Origin: Sphingomonadales bacterium UBA2683
Lineage (GTDB): Bacteria > Pseudomonadota > Alphaproteobacteria > Sphingomonadales > Sphingomonadaceae
Direction: 5' to 3'
Length of the DNA stretch: 64,000 nucleotides
NCBI GenBank assembly: GCA_002354635.1
Contig: DELZ01000004.1
Span: 571,878 to 635,877, forward strand
A program made the position numbers and the translations under genes. Positions within the stretch are counted from its first letter, which is position 1, and every line of letters starts with the position of its first letter. This document shows positions 33,008-43,632 of the stretch, one piece after another. The notes under the pieces were generated by a model, which saw nothing but the letters and a program-made list of their open reading frames with translations, made no database searches and was not told the origin of the DNA.

Positions 33008-33595
33008 TTACGCGGCTTCTTTTTCTTCCGATTGTTCCTCTTTGGGGAACGGGAAACCGAACAATGCCAGAAGCGCACGTGCTTCTTCGTCTGTTTTTGC
33101 TGTTGTCGTCACAATCACGTCCATGCCGCGTACCACGTCGATATTGTCATACGCGATTTCGGGGAAAATGATCTGCTCTTTCAGGCCCATGGCAAAATTG
33201 CCGCGACCGTCAAAGCTTTTTGGATTCAGACCCCTGAAATCCCGGATGCGTGGCATGGCGACCGTCACCAGACGATCGATAAATTCATACATACGTTCAC
33301 GGCGCAGATTGACCTTGCAGCCGATCGGCATACCTTCACGCAACTTGAACGTCGCGATCGAGTTTTTCGCCTTGGTAATCACCGGCTTCTGGCCGGCAAT
33401 CAATTCCATCTCGGAAGCGGCAGTCGCGACCTTCTTCTTGTCCTGGCTGCCTTCGCCCACGCCCATATTGATCGTGACCATCGTGATACGTGGCACTTCC
33501 ATATGGTTGGAATAGTTGAATTTTTCCTGCATGGCCTTGACGATTTCCTCGTCATATTTGGTGCGCATGCGCGGAATATATTTTTTATCAGCCAT
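33008..33595 (-). CDS. rplE: 50S ribosomal protein L5
   Basis: 195 residues from ATG 33595 (MADKKYIPRMRT). VPRITMVTINMGVGEGSQDK near 38 and FPEIAYDNIDVVRGMDVIVTT in the C-terminal half are L5 signatures. L5 binds 5S rRNA and contacts the P-site tRNA. The start overlaps the rplX stop by eight bases, a coupled pair; a longer frame upstream only reads through rplX in another frame. Confidence 0.97.
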   Translation of the reverse strand: MADKKYIPRMRTKYDEEIVKAMQEKFNYSNHMEVPRITMVTINMGVGEGSQDKKKVATAASEMELIAGQKPVITKAKNSIATFKLREGMPIGCKVNLRRERMYEFIDRLVTVAMPRIRDFRGLNPKSFDGRGNFAMGLKEQIIFPEIAYDNIDVVRGMDVIVTTTAKTDEEARALLALFGFPFPKEEQSEEKEAA

Positions 33596-33911
33596 CGACT
33601 TTCTCCCCGGACTTAACAGCGATCCGCTGCATCTTTCCGTCTTCTGTCTTTTCAAAGCGGACTCGCGTCGGCTTACCGTCCTTCGGATCCGCCAGAGCGA
33701 CCTTGCTGATGTGCAGCGCTGCTTCCCGACGTTCCAGGCCACCCTGCGGGTTTGCCTGAGTCGGCTTGCGGTGGCGAATAGCGATATTCACACCGGAAAC
33801 GATACACTTGCCTTCTTTCGGCATCACTTTGCTGACTTCACCCGACTTGCCCTTGTCCTTGCCGGACAGGATCACGACGGTGTCGCCTTTTTTGATCTTT
33901 GCATTGGCCAT
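33588..33911 (-). CDS. rplX: 50S ribosomal protein L24
   Basis: 107 residues from ATG 33911 (MANAKIKKGD). KOW motif KKGDTVVILSGKDKGKSGEV at 7-26, typical of L24, an early assembly protein. Two bases after the rplN stop; its end overlaps rplE by eight bases. A longer frame that begins at 34223 only overlaps rplN in another frame. Confidence 0.97.
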   Translation of the reverse strand: MANAKIKKGDTVVILSGKDKGKSGEVSKVMPKEGKCIVSGVNIAIRHRKPTQANPQGGLERREAALHISKVALADPKDGKPTRVRFEKTEDGKMQRIAVKSGEKVDG

Positions 33912-33913
33912 GA

Positions 33914-34282
33914 TTAGAGCACCTCCGGTGCAAGGCTGATGATTTTCATATGTTTTTTCGCACGCAGTTCGCGAACCACGGGGCCAAAAATACGGGTGCC
34001 GATAGGCTCCTGGTTGTTGTTCACCAGAACCGCGGCATTGCTGTCGAACCGAATGACCGATCCGTCCTTGCGACGGATGTCTTTCTTGGTGCGTACGATC
34101 ACAGCACGGTGAACGTCGCCCTTCTTGACCTTGCCGCGCGGTGCTGCTTCCTTGATCGACACGACAATGATGTCGCCGACGCCGGCAAAGCGACGCTTCG
34201 AGCCGCCCAGCACCTTGATGCACTGCACGCGTTTGGCGCCGCTATTGTCAGCGACCTCCAGGTTCGATTGCATCTGGATCAT
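33914..34282 (-). CDS. rplN: 50S ribosomal protein L14
   Basis: 122 residues, exact family length. MIQMQSNLEVADNSGAKRVQ and the signature AVIVRTKKDIRRKDGSVIRFD (with AVLVNN just after). L14 forms an inter-subunit bridge. An 83-base space separates it from rpsQ, the longest gap in this part of the S10/spc run, so a promoter for rplN is possible there; it would mark the classical S10/spc boundary. Confidence 0.98.
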   Translation of the reverse strand: MIQMQSNLEVADNSGAKRVQCIKVLGGSKRRFAGVGDIIVVSIKEAAPRGKVKKGDVHRAVIVRTKKDIRRKDGSVIRFDSNAAVLVNNNQEPIGTRIFGPVVRELRAKKHMKIISLAPEVL

Positions 34283-34365
34283 GGATCCAATTCCTTCTTC
34301 ATAGACCCGGATCTACCGGGCGTTTCCTACTTCGTCATCCCGGCACAATCCGGAACAGATTAAAC

Positions 34366-34728
34366 TTATTCGCCGGCTGGCGCCGCTTCGGCCTTTTCTT
34401 CGGCTTCCGGTTTCACGGGCGCCTTGACCTTTTCGTCCTTCGGATCACTCGCAGTGATCTCGCTAACCGTCGGCGTTGCGACGCCGGCTGCTGCGCCGAC
34501 CCGCTCCAGAACCTTCCAGGTCTTCAGCTTGGAAATCGGACGGGTCTCTTCGATCCGAACGGTTTCACCGAGACTGATCTCGTTGTTCTCGTCATGCGCG
34601 TGATATTTCTTCGAGCGCCGGATAATTTTTCCGTACAGCGGATGCTTCACTTTGCGTTCGACATTGACGACAACAGTCTTGTCGCCCTTGTCTGACACAA
34701 CCGTGCCGGTGAGAATACGTTTTGGCAT
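34366..34728 (-). CDS. rpsQ: 30S ribosomal protein S17 with acidic tail
   Basis: 120 residues; S17 is usually near 85. The core MPKRILTGTVVSDKGDKTVV to LKTWKVLERV ends near residue 80. The rest (ITASDPKDEKVKAPVK and EEKAEAAPAGE) is an Ala/Glu/Lys-rich disordered tail, similar in composition to that on L3 from the same operon. Nine bases after rpmC. Confidence 0.96.
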   Translation of the reverse strand: MPKRILTGTVVSDKGDKTVVVNVERKVKHPLYGKIIRRSKKYHAHDENNEISLGETVRIEETRPISKLKTWKVLERVGAAAGVATPTVSEITASDPKDEKVKAPVKPEAEEKAEAAPAGE

Positions 34729-34737
34729 ATCGGTTCC

Positions 34738-34953
34738 TTACGCCTTTTCTGCGACGGCGGCTTTCGCGCGCTCGTTCTGCAGGGTTTTGATTTTTGCGAT
34801 CGTGCGGCGCACTTCCCGAATCCGGCTTGGCTTCTCGAGCTGGTTGGTCGCTGACTGAAAGCGCAGGTTGAATGCCTCGCGCTTCAGTTCGCCCAGTTCA
34901 GTCTCGAGCTGATCGTCGGTCTTGGTCCGCATATCTTCTGTCTTGATGCTCAT
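34738..34953 (-). CDS. rpmC: 50S ribosomal protein L29
   Basis: 71 residues. LGELKREAFNLRFQSATNQL is the L29 signature (KEAFNLRFQ-like). L29 lies at the exit tunnel near the trigger factor site. Five bases after rplP. Confidence 0.97.
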   Translation of the reverse strand: MSIKTEDMRTKTDDQLETELGELKREAFNLRFQSATNQLEKPSRIREVRRTIAKIKTLQNERAKAAVAEKA

Positions 34954-34958
34954 CTAGC

Positions 34959-35390
34959 TTAACCTTCCAGATGTGACGTATCGCCGAGGCGGGCCACAAC
35001 CTTTGTCTTGATCGGGAGCTTCATAGCCGCCCGCTCGAAAGCGACCGCTGCAATCGGTCCGGGAACGCCATCCAGTTCGAACAAAATCCGACCTGGCTTG
35101 ACCCGGGCAGCCCAATATTCAACCGAACCCTTGCCTTTACCCTGACGAACTTCGGCAGGTTTTTTGGATACGGGCACATCCGGGAAAATCCGGATCCACA
35201 ACCGGCCCTGACGCTTGATGTGACGCGTGATCGCACGGCGGGCCGCCTCGATCTGACGCGCGGTAATCCGGTCAGGCTCCATGGCTTTCAGGCCATAGCT
35301 GCCGAAATTCAGACTGGAGCCACCTGGCGCCTTGCCCTTGATCCGGCCTTTGAAAGCCTTGCGGAATTTATGTTTCTTGGGTTGCAGCAT
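34959..35390 (-). CDS. rplP: 50S ribosomal protein L16
   Basis: 143 residues. MLQPKKHKFRKAFKGRIKGK at the start and RIFPDVPVSKKPAEVRQGKG near 82, with GSVEYWAARVKPGRILFE following, as in L16 of the 50S A-site region. Twenty-four bases after rpsC. Confidence 0.98.
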   Translation of the reverse strand: MLQPKKHKFRKAFKGRIKGKAPGGSSLNFGSYGLKAMEPDRITARQIEAARRAITRHIKRQGRLWIRIFPDVPVSKKPAEVRQGKGKGSVEYWAARVKPGRILFELDGVPGPIAAVAFERAAMKLPIKTKVVARLGDTSHLEG

Positions 35391-35414
35391 GATGCTCTAC
35401 CTATTCCTCAAAAA

Positions 35415-36116
35415 TCAACGTTGATGCTGCGGACGGACGCCGGAAGTTTGCGCTTCCACCATCAACCGATCCTGAGCCATCGGGTCGTGACCCAATATCT
35501 CGCCTTTGAAAATCCAGACCTTGATACCGATGATGCCGTAAGCGGTCAGCGCCTCATATTCGGCATAGTCGATATTGGCGCGCAGCGTATGGAGCGGCAC
35601 GCGGCCTTCGCGATACCATTCAACGCGCGCGATTTCCGCGCCGCCCAAACGGCCACCACAAACAATCTTGATGCCTTCGGCACCGAGCCGCAGTGCAGAC
35701 TGCACGGCGCGCTTCATGGCACGACGGAAGGCTACGCGGCGGATCAGCTGATCACCGATGCCCTGCGCTACCAGCTGCGCGTCGACTTCCGGCTTGCGGA
35801 TTTCGACGATGTTCAGCGAAACGTCACCGGAGGACATATCGCTCAGCTGACGGCGCAGCTTTTCGATATCCGCGCCTTTCTTGCCGATGATCACACCGGG
35901 GCGTGCGGCATAGATCGAAATGCGGCAGGTCTTTGCCGGACGCTCAATCACGACCTTCGAGATCGCTGCCTGTGGCAGGGTCTTGATGATGAACTTGCGC
36001 ATCTTGATGTCTTCCATCAAGAGGTCGCCATAGTTGGAACCTTCCGCATACCAGCGAGAGTCCCAGGTCCGGTTGATCTGCAGGCGAAGCCCGATAGGAT
36101 TACTCTTTTGACCCAT
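35415..36116 (-). CDS. rpsC: 30S ribosomal protein S3
   Basis: 233 residues. MGQKSNPIGLRLQINRTWDS at the N-terminus; KH domain with RPGVIIGKKGADIEKLRRQL near 75; C-terminal RVEWYREGRVPLHTLRANID near 168. S3 lines the mRNA entry channel. Two bases after the rplV stop. Confidence 0.98.
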   Translation of the reverse strand: MGQKSNPIGLRLQINRTWDSRWYAEGSNYGDLLMEDIKMRKFIIKTLPQAAISKVVIERPAKTCRISIYAARPGVIIGKKGADIEKLRRQLSDMSSGDVSLNIVEIRKPEVDAQLVAQGIGDQLIRRVAFRRAMKRAVQSALRLGAEGIKIVCGGRLGGAEIARVEWYREGRVPLHTLRANIDYAEYEALTAYGIIGIKVWIFKGEILGHDPMAQDRLMVEAQTSGVRPQHQR

Positions 36117-36118
36117 GG

Positions 36119-36502
36119 TTACGCCTCTTCCTCTTCATGCTCGCGCACGACGATGCGAACGCGGCTAAATGGCTTGATAATCTTGGCTGAACGACCACGC
36201 GCACGCGCTTTCCAGCGCTTCATCGTGATTGACTTGCCGACGCTCGCTTCGTGAACGATCAGCGCGTCGACATCCAGATTGTGATTATTCTCGGCATTGG
36301 CGATTGCTGAAGCAAGTACCTTGCTGACATCCTTGGCCATCGACTTTTTCGAGAAGGACAGGATGTTCAGAGCGTCTTCCGCTTTTTTGCCACGGATCAG
36401 CTGTGCAACCAAGTTCAGCTTCTGGGCAGAACCACGGATGGAATTGCCAACAGCCAAAGCTTCATTGTCGCCAACACGGCGGGGTGATGATGCCTTACCC
36501 AT
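36119..36502 (-). CDS. rplV: 50S ribosomal protein L22
   Basis: 127 residues. SAQKLNLVAQLIRGKKAEDA near 26 and the C-terminal VGKSITMKRWKARARGRSAK with the tip residues of the exit-tunnel hairpin. Its ATG overlaps the rpsS stop by one base (TAATG). Confidence 0.97.
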   Translation of the reverse strand: MGKASSPRRVGDNEALAVGNSIRGSAQKLNLVAQLIRGKKAEDALNILSFSKKSMAKDVSKVLASAIANAENNHNLDVDALIVHEASVGKSITMKRWKARARGRSAKIIKPFSRVRIVVREHEEEEA

Positions 36503-36777
36503 TATTTCTTGCCTTTTTTGTCAGCGCCATGGCCATAATAGTTGCGCGTGGGCGCAAACTCGCCAAGCTTGTGACCGACCATGTCTTCATTCACGGAAAC
36601 CGGAATGAATTTCATGCCGTTATAAACGCTGAAGGTCAGGCCGACAAAGTCAGGAAGCACAGTCGAGCGACGCGACCAGGTCTTGATCGGCGTGCGGATG
36701 CTGTTTTCCTGCGCGGTCTGCGCTTTTTTCAGCAGGTGGAGGTCAACAAACGGACCTTTTTTGATGGAACGAGCCAT
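36502..36777 (-). CDS. rpsS: 30S ribosomal protein S19
   Basis: 91 residues. MARSIKKGPFVDLHLLKKAQ at the start and the signature VYNGMKFIPVSVNEDMVGHK with LGEFAPTRNYYGH following. S19 sits in the 30S head. Two bases after rplB. Confidence 0.98.
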   Translation of the reverse strand: MARSIKKGPFVDLHLLKKAQTAQENSIRTPIKTWSRRSTVLPDFVGLTFSVYNGMKFIPVSVNEDMVGHKLGEFAPTRNYYGHGADKKGKK

Positions 36778-36779
36778 GC

Positions 36780-37616
36780 TTACCTCTTCTTCTTCGCGTG
36801 ACGCGACCGGATGATCATCTTGTCAGTCGATTTGTTGCTACGGGTACGAGCGCCCTTGGTTGGCTTGCCCCATGGAGTCACAGGATGGCGACCACCGGAA
36901 GTCCGGCCTTCACCACCACCATGCGGGTGATCGACCGGGTTCTTCGCAACGCCGCGAGTAAGAGGACGACGCCCCTTCCAGCGGGTACGGCCTGCCTTGC
37001 CGAAATTCTGGTTCGAATTGTCGGGGTTTGAAACCGCGCCAACCGTCGCCATGCAATCGGAACGCAGATAACGTTGCTCACCGCTCTTCAGACGAACGAT
37101 AACCATACCGCGATCACGGCCGACGATCTGAACATAGGCACCGGCGGAGCGAGCAATCTGGCCGCCCTTGCCTGGCTTCATTTCAACGTTGTGAACGATT
37201 GTACCAACCGGCATCTGCGACAGAAGCATCGCGTTGCCAGGCTTTACGTCGGTCTTGTGACCGGCAATCACGCTATCGCCAACGTCAAGGCGCTGCGGAG
37301 CGATGATATAGGCCAGTTCGCCGTCTTCATATTTGAGCAGCGCGATAAAGGCGGTGCGGTTCGGATCATATTCGAGGCGTTCGACCGTCGCAGCCATATC
37401 CCACTTGCGCCGCTTGAAGTCGACGAGACGATATTTCTGCTTGTGACCGCCGGCGATGCCGCGCGAGGTGACATGACCCTTGTTGTTCCGGCCACCGGTC
37501 TTGTTCTTGCCTTCGACAAGCTTCTTGACTGGCTTGCCTTTCCACAGGCCGCTCTTGTCGACCAGGATAAGACCACGCCGGGCGGGGCTTGTCGGTTTAT
37601 AGGATTTTAATGCCAT
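36780..37616 (-). CDS. rplB: 50S ribosomal protein L2
   Basis: 278 residues. MALKSYKPTSPARRGLILVD, the central ATVERLEYDPNRTAFIALLK, and the C-terminal HPHGGGEGRTSGGRHPVTPW that carries the His required for peptidyl transfer. L2 binds domain IV of 23S rRNA. Six bases after rplW. Confidence 0.98.
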   Translation of the reverse strand: MALKSYKPTSPARRGLILVDKSGLWKGKPVKKLVEGKNKTGGRNNKGHVTSRGIAGGHKQKYRLVDFKRRKWDMAATVERLEYDPNRTAFIALLKYEDGELAYIIAPQRLDVGDSVIAGHKTDVKPGNAMLLSQMPVGTIVHNVEMKPGKGGQIARSAGAYVQIVGRDRGMVIVRLKSGEQRYLRSDCMATVGAVSNPDNSNQNFGKAGRTRWKGRRPLTRGVAKNPVDHPHGGGEGRTSGGRHPVTPWGKPTKGARTRSNKSTDKMIIRSRHAKKKR

Positions 37617-37622
37617 GTGCCC

Positions 37623-37931
37623 TTAAACTCCCGTGGTGATGTCAATGGTCTGGCCTTCAGCCAGCGTGACAACAGCCTTCTTGATGTCATTGCGTGTGTA
37701 GGGGCGACCCTTCCACTTCTTGGTCTTGCCCTTTTGCACCAGCGTGTTGACGTTCTTGACCTTGACATCAAACAACGCCTCGATGGCAGCCTTGATCTGC
37801 GGCTTGGTTGCGGTGTTGGCAACCTTGAACACCACAGCGTTATGCTCGCTGAGCAAGGTCGATTTCTCGGTGATGTGCGGGCCGACAATCACGTCATAAT
37901 GACGGATATCGACAGCTTCTTTTTTAGCCAT
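37623..37931 (-). CDS. rplW: 50S ribosomal protein L23
   Basis: 102 residues. HYDVIVGPHITEKSTLLSEH at the N-terminus and KVKNVNTLVQKGKTKKWKGR later, as in L23, the docking site for trigger factor and SRP. The start overlaps the rplD stop by eight bases. Confidence 0.97.
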   Translation of the reverse strand: MAKKEAVDIRHYDVIVGPHITEKSTLLSEHNAVVFKVANTATKPQIKAAIEALFDVKVKNVNTLVQKGKTKKWKGRPYTRNDIKKAVVTLAEGQTIDITTGV

Positions 37932-38550
37932 TGAAGCGCGCCTCCAGCTTTTCTACCGCTGCGCGCGTCAGCACCAGGGTTTCATGGTTCAGAATGTCAT
38001 AAACATTGGCACCCGTTGCCGGCATCACGTTCAGACGCGGAATGTTGGAAGATGCCTTGCTGAACATTTCGTTCACCGCATCACCGTCCATCACCAGGGT
38101 CGACTTGCCAAAACCAAGCTTGGAAATATTGGCCAGAAGCGACTTTGTCTTCAAGTCCTTCATCTCGATATTTTCAAGCACGATCAGATTGTCGTTCTTG
38201 ACCTTGTCGCTCAGCGCCATTTTCAGACCCAGCGCACGAACCTTCTTGTTCAGCGACGGATTGAAATCACGCTTGCGGGCACCGTGAGCTTTACCACCGC
38301 CAACAAAGATCGGAGCACGGCGATCACCATGACGAGCAGTACCGCCGCCCTTCTGGTTGCCGAATTTCTTGCCGGTACGGGCCACGTCTGCGCGCTCGCG
38401 GGTCGGACGAGCCGTTCCGCGCGCTTTTTCGCGCTGCCAGTTGACGACGCGGTGCAGAATATCTGCACGCGCTTCGATACCGAAAACGTCATCGTTCAAT
38501 TCGATGTCGCCCTTGGCTTTGGCGTCGAGGGTTATCACTTTCAATTTCAT
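37924..38550 (-). CDS. rplD: 50S ribosomal protein L4
   Basis: 208 residues. VNWQREKARGTARPTRERAD, then KFGNQKGGGTARHGDRRAPI (tunnel loop near 67-86), and YDILNHETLVLTRAAVEKLE at the end. In enterobacteria L4 represses the S10 operon; no evidence for that was read here. Three bases after rplC. Confidence 0.97.
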   Translation of the reverse strand: MKLKVITLDAKAKGDIELNDDVFGIEARADILHRVVNWQREKARGTARPTRERADVARTGKKFGNQKGGGTARHGDRRAPIFVGGGKAHGARKRDFNPSLNKKVRALGLKMALSDKVKNDNLIVLENIEMKDLKTKSLLANISKLGFGKSTLVMDGDAVNEMFSKASSNIPRLNVMPATGANVYDILNHETLVLTRAAVEKLEARFNG

Positions 38551-38553
38551 GGC

Positions 38554-39405
38554 TTAGCCCTCCTTCCCTGCGTCACCTGCAGCATCGGATTTCTCTTCCG
38601 CTGGCGTTTCTGCAGGAGCTTCGGCTGCCGCTGCTATTTCCGCATCGGTTGGACCAGCTGGCGTTTCGATCGCTGCATCCGCTTCGATCATGCCTGCCGG
38701 CGCTTCTTCGGTTGCAGTTTCATCCGCGTTGCGGCGCATGGCACCCGGGAATGGAACACCTTCCGGAAGAGCAACCTTCACAGCGTCTTTCACGAGAAGC
38801 CAGCCACCCTTGGAACCGGGAACGCTGCCGCGTACAAAGATCAGACCGCGAGCGGCGTCTGTACGGACGACTTCCAGATTTTGCTGGGTGCGGTTTTTCG
38901 CGCCCATATGACCGGCCATCTTCTTGCCCTTGAAAACCTTGCCCGGATCCTGGTTTTGACCAGTCGAACCGTGTGCACGGTGAGAGATGGAAACACCGTG
39001 GGTTGCGCGCATACCGCCGAAACCCCAGCGTTTCATCGCACCGGCAAAGCCCTTGCCCTGGGTAACACCCTGGATATCGACCATCTGGCCGGCAATGAAA
39101 TGGTCTGCTGTTACGGTTGCACCGATGGGGAGCAAAGCATCTTCGCTATCAACCCGGAATTCGGCAACACGTGCCTTTGGCTCGACTTCTGCCTTGGCAA
39201 AAGCCTCACGCTGCGGCTTGTTTACATTTTTCGCTTTGCGGGGGCCGGCGCCGAGCTGAACGGCAAAATAGCCATCACGCTCTTGATTACGCGCACCGAC
39301 AACCTGGCATTCTTCCAAGGAAAGAACGGTAACCGGCACATGCCGTCCGTCTTCCTGAAACAAGCGGGTCATCCCCATTTTTTTCGCGATCACGCCTGTA
39401 CGCAC
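38554..39405 (-). CDS. rplC: 50S ribosomal protein L3 with acidic C-terminal tail
   Basis: 283 residues from GTG 39405 (MRTGVIAKKMGMTRLF), seven bases after GGAG; a TTG two codons earlier is too close to that site. Core signature GFAGAMKRWGFGGMRATHGV with SISHRAHGSTGQNQDPGKVF near 120-160. The last 50 or so residues are Ala/Glu/Pro-rich and acidic (MIEADAAIETPAGPTDAEI and on), beyond the normal size near 210-230. L3 starts 50S assembly. Confidence 0.96.
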   Translation of the reverse strand: MRTGVIAKKMGMTRLFQEDGRHVPVTVLSLEECQVVGARNQERDGYFAVQLGAGPRKAKNVNKPQREAFAKAEVEPKARVAEFRVDSEDALLPIGATVTADHFIAGQMVDIQGVTQGKGFAGAMKRWGFGGMRATHGVSISHRAHGSTGQNQDPGKVFKGKKMAGHMGAKNRTQQNLEVVRTDAARGLIFVRGSVPGSKGGWLLVKDAVKVALPEGVPFPGAMRRNADETATEEAPAGMIEADAAIETPAGPTDAEIAAAAEAPAETPAEEKSDAAGDAGKEG

Positions 39406-39493
39406 GATCAATCTCCTTCACAGAGGCCGAACGAACCATTTCGTCCGGCTTGCCAACCCAAATTGTCATGCGTCACCCCGTCCGGGCTGTATT

Positions 39494-39512
39494 GTTCCGG
39501 AAATTCCGGAAC
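39494..39512. repeat. Palindrome in the rpsJ-rplC spacer
   Basis: GTTCCGGA and TCCGGAAC, exact reverse complements with a three-base loop, in the 191 bases between rpsJ (stop 39597) and rplC (start 39405). No U-run follows. The spacer is unusually long for this operon, where most genes are within ten bases; it may hold a processing site, a control hairpin or a promoter. Confidence 0.45.
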
Positions 39513-39596
39513 GAGACGGAGGACGCTGCCCGGTAAAATCCGGCGGTATCCTGTCGTTTGTCCAATTCCCGCCTGGACGGGAACAGATCAATTGGC

Positions 39597-39908
39597 TCAG
39601 GCCAGCTTGATCTCGACATTAACACCAGCAGCAAGGTCAAGCTTCATCAAAGCATCGACAGTCTGCGGCGTCGGCTGCACGATATCGAGCAACCTTTTAT
39701 AGGTCCGCACCTCGAACTGCTCGCGGGACTTTTTGTCCACGTGCGGTCCACGGTTAACGGTGAATTTTTCAATGTGCGTTGGCAAAGGTATCGGTCCACG
39801 GATCAGTGCGCCGGTGCGGCGTGCCGTATCAGCGATATCCCCGGTTGCTTGATCTAGAACCCGATGGTCGAATGCCTTCAAGCGAATGCGAATATTCTGC
39901 GTTTCCAT
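39597..39908 (-). CDS. rpsJ: 30S ribosomal protein S10
   Basis: 103 residues. METQNIRIRLKAFDHRVLDQ and the signature GPIPLPTHIEKFTVNRGPHV. S10 is also NusE, part of transcription antitermination. First gene of the S10 segment; a terminator after tuf lies 71 bases upstream, so its promoter should lie between 39909 and about 39980 or transcription comes by read-through. Confidence 0.98.
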   Translation of the reverse strand: METQNIRIRLKAFDHRVLDQATGDIADTARRTGALIRGPIPLPTHIEKFTVNRGPHVDKKSREQFEVRTYKRLLDIVQPTPQTVDALMKLDLAAGVNVEIKLA

Positions 39909-39978
39909 GTACCTGTTACCAATGTCAAAGAGCCAAAAATAAACCGCCCCGATTTTCTAACGAAAAGGCCGGAGCGGC

Positions 39979-40014
39979 GAAAAATCTGGCTGCCCGAATC
40001 ACCGATCCGGGCAG
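39979..40014 (-). terminator. Intrinsic terminator after tuf
   Basis: Stem 39990-39996 with 40008-40014 (seven pairs), extended inside by a wobble and three more pairs, loop GGT. The minus strand continues CCAGATTTTTCG. It starts 16 bases after the tuf stop (40030) and would separate the str and S10 transcripts. Confidence 0.68.
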
Positions 40015-40029
40015 CGAGGCGTTCCTATA

Positions 40030-41220
40030 TTACTTTGTTACGTTGCTGACAACCCCTGATCCAACGGTCCGTCCACCTTCGCGAATAGCGAAGCGGAGGC
40101 CTGGATCCATGGCGATTGGAGCAATCAGCTTCACGCCGATTGTAACGTTGTCACCAGGCATAACCATTTCCGTGCCCTCAGGAAGGATCACTTCACCGGT
40201 TACGTCGGTGGTGCGGAAGTAGAACTGCGGACGATAGTTGGCGAAGAACGGCGTATGACGGCCACCTTCGTCTTTCGACAGCACGTAAACTTCAGCCGAG
40301 AATTCGGTGTGCGGTGTAATCGAACCGGGCTTGCAGAGAACCTGGCCACGTTCAACCGAATCCCGGTCAACGCCGCGGATCAGTGCGCCGATATTGTCGC
40401 CAGCCTGACCGGAGTCGAGCAGCTTGCGGAACATTTCCACGCCGGTAACGGTGGTCTTCGTGGTATCCTTGATACCGACGATTTCGCATTCGTCACCAAC
40501 ATTCACAACGCCGGTTTCAACACGGCCGGTGACAACCGTACCACGACCGGAAATCGAGAACACGTCTTCGATTGGCATCAGGAATGCCTGGTCGACTGGA
40601 CGTTCTGGCTGAGGAATGGCTTCGTCAACGGCTTTCATCAGTTCAAGAATCTTGTTCTTGCCGATTTCGTCGTCGCGGCCTTCCAGCGCAGCCAGGGCAG
40701 AACCGGATACGATCGGAATGGCATCGCCATCGAAGTCATAATAAGACAGAAGCTCGCGGATTTCCATTTCAACCAGTTCGAGCAGCTCTTCATCGTCGAC
40801 CTGATCAACCTTGTTCATGAACACGACCAGAGCAGGCACGCCAACCTGACGGGCAAGCAGGATGTGCTCGCGGGTCTGCGGCATTGGGCCGTCGGCAGCG
40901 TTAACCACGAGAATGGCGCCATCCATCTGAGCAGCACCGGTGATCATGTTTTTCACATAATCGGCATGGCCTGGGCAATCGACGTGCGCATAGTGACGTG
41001 CTTCGGTTTCATATTCAACGTGCGCCGTTGAAATGGTGATGCCGCGCTCACGCTCTTCAGGCGCCTTGTCGATATTTGCAAAGTCCACAGCCTTACCGCC
41101 GCTGGTTTCAGCAAGCACTTTGGTGATCGCCGCGGTCAACGTCGTTTTACCGTGGTCAACATGACCGATGGTTCCGATGTTGCAGTGCGGCTTATTGCGC
41201 TCAAACTTCTCTTTAGCCAT
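40030..41220 (-). CDS. tuf: Elongation factor Tu
   Basis: 396 residues. GTPase that brings aminoacyl-tRNA to the ribosome. G1 GHVDHGKT at 19-26, G3 DCPGHADYVKNMITGAAQMD near 81, G4 NKVDQVDD, C-terminal ends VGSGVVSNVTK. Last gene of the str operon with a terminator behind it. A 25-base strong hairpin lies in its leader (41307-41331). No second tuf copy is in the window. Confidence 0.99.
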   Translation of the reverse strand: MAKEKFERNKPHCNIGTIGHVDHGKTTLTAAITKVLAETSGGKAVDFANIDKAPEERERGITISTAHVEYETEARHYAHVDCPGHADYVKNMITGAAQMDGAILVVNAADGPMPQTREHILLARQVGVPALVVFMNKVDQVDDEELLELVEMEIRELLSYYDFDGDAIPIVSGSALAALEGRDDEIGKNKILELMKAVDEAIPQPERPVDQAFLMPIEDVFSISGRGTVVTGRVETGVVNVGDECEIVGIKDTTKTTVTGVEMFRKLLDSGQAGDNIGALIRGVDRDSVERGQVLCKPGSITPHTEFSAEVYVLSKDEGGRHTPFFANYRPQFYFRTTDVTGEVILPEGTEMVMPGDNVTIGVKLIAPIAMDPGLRFAIREGGRTVGSGVVSNVTK

Positions 41221-41306
41221 TTTATTTTACCTCTGATTTTCTATCATATTGATAGTCTGCGCCGCGCTTTGGCGAGACTCTCTTATTCTGTCAACACCCT
41301 TTTGCC

Positions 41307-41331
41307 GGTCTGGGGGTTTTCCCGCCAGACC
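41307..41331. repeat. Strong hairpin in the fusA-tuf spacer
   Basis: GGTCTGG and CCAGACC pair, continued inside by GGG/CCC around TTTT; outside, TTTTGC and GCAAAA add further pairing after a small internal loop. It lies between the fusA stop (41373) and the tuf ATG (41220). No T-run follows on the minus strand, so it is more likely a leader or processing structure than a terminator. Confidence 0.5.
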
Positions 41332-41372
41332 CGCGCAAAAGGAAAGCGCATTACCTCGAAAAGGAGTGGCTG

Positions 41373-43466
<2,094 letters not shown>

Positions 43467-43567
43467 AGTCTGTACTCCGATATGTGGGGAACCAAATTCT
43501 GGCTGCCCTATAGTGAAATGGGCTGAACAATGCCAGCCCCGATTGGATCGAAATCTTGATCAAAAGT

Positions 43568-43619
43568 CCGTTCGTACCAAGCTTGTCGAAGCATGCCTCG
43601 ACAGGCTCAGGACGAACGG
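43568..43619. repeat. REP-like imperfect palindrome between rpsG and fusA
   Basis: Two 22-base arms (43568-43589 and 43598-43619) match as reverse complements at about 18 positions with an eight-base centre. The text (GTTCGT, CTTGTCGA and TCGACAGGCTCAGGACGAAC) is like the dispersed palindromic repeats common in sphingomonad genomes. It lies inside the str operon spacer. Confidence 0.6.
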
Positions 43620-43632
43620 TCTGTACTTTTTA

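Noticed and set aside
37984..39702. 572-codon plus-strand open frame
   Set aside because: Antisense to rplD, rplC and part of rpsJ; no protein features.
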